From Bugula neritina (Eukaryota; Bryozoa; Gymnolaemata; Cheilostomatida; Bugulidae): 64,000 nt of DNA. A program made the translations under genes and the position numbers. The DNA lies in contig OZ037766.1 of assembly GCA_964035545.1 (NCBI GenBank), positions 28,926,673 through 28,990,672 on the forward strand, written 5' to 3'. Below are positions 59,607 to 64,000 of the stretch, one piece after another. The notes below the pieces were generated by a model. The model worked only from the letters and a program-made list of their open reading frames with translations. It was not told the DNA's origin and ran no database searches. Each line of letters starts with the position of its first letter. Position 1 is the stretch's first letter.

Positions 59607-62392
59607 TTACTTAGAACAAACAACACAAGTAAGCTGTTTGTTTGCATCATATGGTGTACATTGTCCAGTAGTTCCCTGCCCTGAAAAATCAGTTCTGACA
59701 AAGTAGAACAGAGCTCCATCTGAATTACTACCCAGTCCTGTTATGTACTCAGGATATTGATCTACACACGCATATGTAGCTGGGTAAGCATGGACATCAC
59801 GCTCAGTCATTAGGTAACCTGAAAAGTATATAGAGGGATGTTGAACTCCCCTGTAAATACTATTTATAGCAACATTATATCTTTGTATGTTGTGGCAAGT
59901 TTTTTCATAATTCTTTGCTAACTTTTATAGGATAGCACTACTTCACCAAGCATGGTAATGACAAATACACGAGTGGCATATATTTAACTTTTCAAACTCT
60001 AATCTATAAATAATTCATAAGAAGAACTCTGGAACAAGTTGGCAAGAAACCCACAAATTATGATTAAATGATCTTAGGCATTGAATATACAACTCCTAAT
60101 AAGTTCAATAATTCTAGTTCATAATTTCTAAAAGCAATGTCAACATTTAGTAGATTGTATATTAATTATTGCCAACTTTCAAGAAAAATTAATCTCAATT
60201 ACCTTCATACTCCTTAGTCCACCCAGATGGACAAGATCTCTTAGCTGGAATCATCATAAGAGCTAGTCTGGTCTCTGTATAACATCTGGCACATGGTACA
60301 TTTTAGTTAAAGGTTGAAGTTGAAAAGATTCCATAACTATAAGATTGATATTCTGCACCATTCATAGCAGAGCCTCTAAACTCGCCGCTAGTGTAAGCTT
60401 TGTTATATTGTAGATCAAAGGGCATACACTGGTAGTTAACTCCACCTCCAGTTTTTCCAGAATATTCACCACCAGCGAATCCTGACAAAATATAACTGTC
60501 TTAATGGTATAAATGGTTGTATATACAATGGTTGTATACATATGATTAGTAAACATTACCTAATCAGTTTAACACTTAATTAGTTAGTTTACTTTGTGTT
60601 TAATAGCTAGTACGCTTCTTAGAGGTAATAGCTGATCTATATTATTGTCTTATTTTTCATGTATAACTAAACTGTGATGTAAAATAATAATGATCAAATT
60701 CACCTTCATAAAGTAAAGTTGATTGAGAACCACAAGATTTTCTTCCCCATTTTACGTAAACAGCACCTCCTTCAACATGTGCCACATTGCCAGAAGCACC
60801 TTTTACTCCTTTCATGCCAGAAGCACCTTTCATTCCTGTAGGACCAGCTGCACCTGTAGCACCTTTTATGCCAGGATTCCCATTTTTTCCAGGTATTCCA
60901 GAAGCTCCTCGAGTTCCATTGACACCAGGCAAGCCAGAAATACCAGGTGATCCTAAATCTCCTTTAGCTCCTTTAAACCCAGGAGCCCCTGTTGGACCTG
61001 TAAGTCCGGGACTACCGGGTACTCCATCTCTCCCTATTTATTAAAAGTAACTAAAAGCTGCAGTTATACGCAGAACAGTATTCGCTAAAATGACATATAG
61101 GACACTTGTAATCTGATGTAAATTGAATTGATGAGTTAAGTTTCTCTCACCTTCACGACCATTTGCACCATCTTTACCATCTTTACCATCATCTCCATCT
61201 TTACCATCTCTACCATCTCTACCATCTTTACCAGAAACACCTCTAACCCCTAACACACATTGAGAACACATGATGACAAAATTAAGAATATAGCCTTTTA
61301 ATGTCCTACACGTGTTAATGCATATAGCACCTTTTATAGTGTGGAAATACAAGTCCTTGCAACAGCATAGAATTTTACAAAATTTAGGCCTTACAAAAAT
61401 TTACAGCCGTATTATTCAATAAAAAATACAAACACCTATAAACTCAGTATTCACTAATATTTTTGGAAATACAATAAATTGTACAACTGGTAGTGGTTGA
61501 GTGCATGGTTAGTATTATATTATTGGCTGCGCTAGCAATGGCTCTCATATTAGTAGCATCAGTACAAATAGTATTTATAGTAGCAGTGATAGTGGTAGTG
61601 GTAGTGGCAGTGATAGTGGTAGTGATAGTAGCAGTAGTAGCTGTGGTGGCAACATGAGCACCTATAAATTATAAAAGTCAAGTTTTTACCGAAAATACAT
61701 ATTTGTTCCAGCAAAAACGAAAACTTTTCTCCGTCACTTTCACTAAAACTTTTCGTTTTAGGCAATTCTCCAGTCAACAGCTTGAAAAGAAAGAAAATGT
61801 AGCAGATAGAGCTGTTACTTTATACTTAAATCTACTCATTGAGTACATTATTATATGCATGCATTGCATTTTATATATTATTGTATAGTATTGCATGTTA
61901 CTGTATAGTAAATAAAATAGCAACACCGCACACATGAAGTTTTTATAAAGCTTCCAATCCCAATTCTGACAAATCGATACAAAATTTAAATGTTTAAAGT
62001 ATTCTTTGAGTAAAATATAATTACTTCTTGAGAGCTCTAGGCAATCCCAAAACAACTATAGCTGATATATAGTTCTAACTTACAGCTTTGAGTAAGGAGT
62101 AAACTGTTGCTTGTAACTCTACAATAGCTTTCTGTTGAGTTTCAGATTCTTGCTGTTGAAGCTCTAATTCTTGCTGTAAAGCTTTATCTTTTAGCTGTAA
62201 GACTTCAACTTGCTGCTGTAAAACTCTCTTTTGTTGCTGATTCGTTTTATTCTGTTGTTTGAGAATAACCATCAGTTCTTCTCTTTGCTCTGCCAGCAAC
62301 TCTCTAACACCCTCTACATCATAACTTCCAACACCAGTTGAGTATCCAATCAGAGAACAGAGTGTGACCAAAGTTACTACTGGAACACGCAT
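59607..62392 (-). pseudogene. Short-chain collagen C4-like, copy G (type III), nonsense codon in exon 5
   Basis: Exons: 62084-62392, 61690-61780, 61151-61249, 60704-61033, 60203-60481, 59607-59818 (full length would be 439 aa). Exons 1-4 are open and very close to copy C, including a complete 91-bp exon 2. In exon 5 a C-to-T change turns the Gln codon of the FNQNVPC motif into TAA (60303-60305), removing the VPCARC and all later cysteines. Further changes fit relaxed constraint: DPQYN to DLQYN, RPALMM to RLALMM, and in exon 6 the conserved DCSG has become DFSG, losing a cysteine. Confidence 0.78.
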
Positions 62393-62534
62393 CTTTTATG
62401 GTGTTATTTTACCAAAACTTTTATGAAATCAAAGCACAAGGACACATTCGAACTGTCTATAACACTTTCTTCTTGGGACCTCGTTTAGTAAAGCCTTCTG
62501 ACTCACCTCTAGCACACTATGATTAGAAACAGAG

Positions 62535-62540
62535 TTTATA
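62535..62540 (-). promoter_or_regulatory. TATA box of collagen copy G
   Basis: TATAAA on the minus strand, about 145 bases before the ATG, in the same context as copy C. Confidence 0.55.
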
Positions 62541-62824
62541 CAACTTTAATATTCACGAAGAGCCAATGATTAAGTCACATCTGTTAGCTGGACCCAGCTG
62601 CTGTGTAATCAATCTCTCTACTTTATTCAGTTTGCTCATGAGATAGGAATAAGTCTTTTGTTACATTATTATAAAATTTACATTTTATTGCCATTTGGTT
62701 TTGTACTGTACCTATTATCTTTCCAAAATAATACACAGTTTCTTCTTTTTTATTTAATTTGAATAATTTGCTTTTTAATTTTTAAACTGCAAATACTTGT
62801 TCAAAGATTCTGGTTGCTTATAGG

Positions 62825-63085
62825 ATTCTTATATACATTGTTATTGTCTACTATCACTATAATATTGTTATTGTTTACTATCACTATATTATTATTGTTT
62901 AATATCAATATATTGTTATTGTTTACTATCACTATATTGTTATTGTTTACTATCAATATATTGTTATTGTTTACTATCACTATATTGTTATTGTTTACTA
63001 TCACTATATTATTATTGTTTACTATCACTATATTGTTATTGTTTACTATCACCATATTGTTATTGTTTACTATCACTACCCTGTT
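62825..63085. repeat. 24-bp minisatellite, G/H spacer
   Basis: About ten units, matching the C/D array in length and order. Confidence 0.93.
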
Positions 63086-63277
63086 ATTTTTTATCAATAT
63101 TATAGGCCTACTATAGTTTTCATTTGGCTATTTTGTTATTTTCTGGCACTTGGTGATGCACTTTATTTTTGATTATGAACGTCATCACTATAGCTTTAAA
63201 ACTTTGTTTTACTTATAGAATGTGTACCATAACTTATAGCTGCACATTAAACTTATTATTTTTATAAAGTCACACGC

Positions 63278-63320
63278 CTAACCCAACACCTAACCAACCT
63301 AACCTTAACCTACCCCCTCC
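63278..63320. repeat. Degenerate CTAACC-rich tract, copy 4
   Basis: Same sequence as the copy at 41973. Confidence 0.7.
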
Positions 63321-63441
63321 AACTTTGGTGTAAAGAAGAAGTTATTAGAATTCCCTTTGACATCAGTACTTATATATTTGAAAAACTCAACATTCTGATC
63401 TTATCATCTCATAGAAAAACTCAGTTTAAGAATTTTTTATA

Positions 63442-63672
63442 GACTGTATATTGAGGTATTCAGTTTAAGAAGGAAGTTCCTGGTTCATATCAGCTCATAA
63501 AATAACTAATAGTCATCAGTATTCAGTCACATTCAGTGTTATCTGATTCAATCATCAGTTCTGAGTACAAGTTTATTATCAGAATAATAGAAATATTTCA
63601 TTCTTTTTAAGTAAACTCATGCATACTAATTTTAGGTATGCTTTGCTTTTATGTCATTTCTCTTTTACCTAA
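63442..63672. repeat. Conserved spacer element, copy 8
   Basis: Starts gactgtatattgaggtattc; marks the fourth, incomplete unit. Confidence 0.85.
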
Positions 63673-63947
63673 ATTTTTTTATAAAAAGTAGTACCAGCTT
63701 TTACTTACTAACAGCATCCCAGCTGTTTTATTTGCTTTTTTCTATGAGAACTAAAATGTTTTACAATAAAAATATATTACACTTTTATTGCGACTAAAGT
63801 TATAGATAATGTTGTGGCTGAGATAACATTTTGTGTAATATAAAATGATATATTCTAATGAAGTAGTGAAAAATTGAAAGCCAATGTCACAGACTTCATT
63901 GCTTACAAGTGATAGAAACTGTTGCACTTTTGCAATAGCAAGCCTGC

Positions 63948-64000
63948 TTATTTAGAACAAACAACACAAGTTAGCTGCTTCTTGTCATCATATGGTGGAC
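63948..64000 (-). CDS. Short-chain collagen C4-like, copy H (type II), 3' end only
   Basis: The window ends inside the last exon. The visible part encodes the family C terminus ([16 protein letters not shown] and stop) and matches copy D, not copy F, in its variable bases. The rest of the gene lies beyond 64000. Confidence 0.85.
   Translation of the reverse strand, partial: PPYDDKKQLTCVVCSK

Larger units (their letters stand above)
31183..63441. repeat. Tandem segmental duplication: three complete units of about 10.6-11.0 kb
   Basis: Anchored on the spacer element, units start at 31183, 42138, 52855 and, for a partial fourth, 63442 (lengths 10955, 10717 and 10587 bp). Each holds a type II and a type III SSCRP gene, both on the minus strand, with the same noncoding landmarks. 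Copies appear highly similar by eye. C-D resembles G-H and the exon 1-4 region of B resembles F more than their neighbours do, pointing to a later duplication with a period of about 21.2-21.3 kb. Confidence 0.9.
62393..63947. other. Spacer between copies G and H
   Basis: Contains the copy G promoter, 24-bp minisatellite, CTAACC-rich tract and spacer element copy 8; almost the same as 41089-42644. Confidence 0.65.

Overview
This is an AT-rich animal (metazoan) nuclear segment, not a prokaryotic one. It has spliced genes with many small exons, GT-AG introns of about 0.1 to 2 kb, long intergenic spacers, many micro- and minisatellites and a tRNA-derived SINE. The tandem family of spongin short-chain collagen-related proteins (SSCRP, 'short-chain collagen C4-like') is an invertebrate hallmark. 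A lophotrochozoan such as a mollusc or bryozoan would fit, but the phylum cannot be fixed from the sequence alone. All exon models were built by hand from splice sites, phase and family similarity.

Layout. 1-2000: no gene seen. 2001-11718 (+): an 11-exon orthologue of WDFY2/WDFY1 (WD repeats with an inserted FYVE finger; 405 aa). 11719-14295: intergenic, with a complete SINE flanked by a 14-bp target-site duplication. 14380-25430 (+): a 20-exon gene for a secreted 893-aa mosaic protein (nine EGF-like, two sushi and two HYR domains and a Cys-containing tail). 25431-64000 (-): a tandem cluster of seven complete SSCRP loci plus the 3' end of an eighth. Each locus has six coding exons: signal peptide and Gln/Glu-rich coiled coil; a short Cys-containing hinge; two Gly-X-Y exons; and two exons encoding a 10-cysteine C-terminal domain.

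The cluster is built from a unit of about 10.7 kb holding a type II gene and a type III gene in the same orientation. The unit begins at 31183, 42138, 52855 and 63442. Similarity patterns suggest a higher-order period of about 21 kb: B resembles F, and C-D resembles G-H. Copies A and B look intact. The other five complete copies each carry a different lesion: a frameshift (C), loss of a splice donor (D), a frameshift plus donor loss (E), in-frame loss of a whole exon (F), and a nonsense codon plus loss of a conserved cysteine (G).

Other points of interest: tandem repeats that start at or close to splice donors in several introns, including a minisatellite that re-creates the donor 12 times in frame in the WDFY2 gene; a conserved element of about 230 bp once in every spacer of the collagen cluster; and repeated coding-like fragments of an unrecognised family in the large spacers. 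I saw no evidence of an entirely new enzymatic or defence system.
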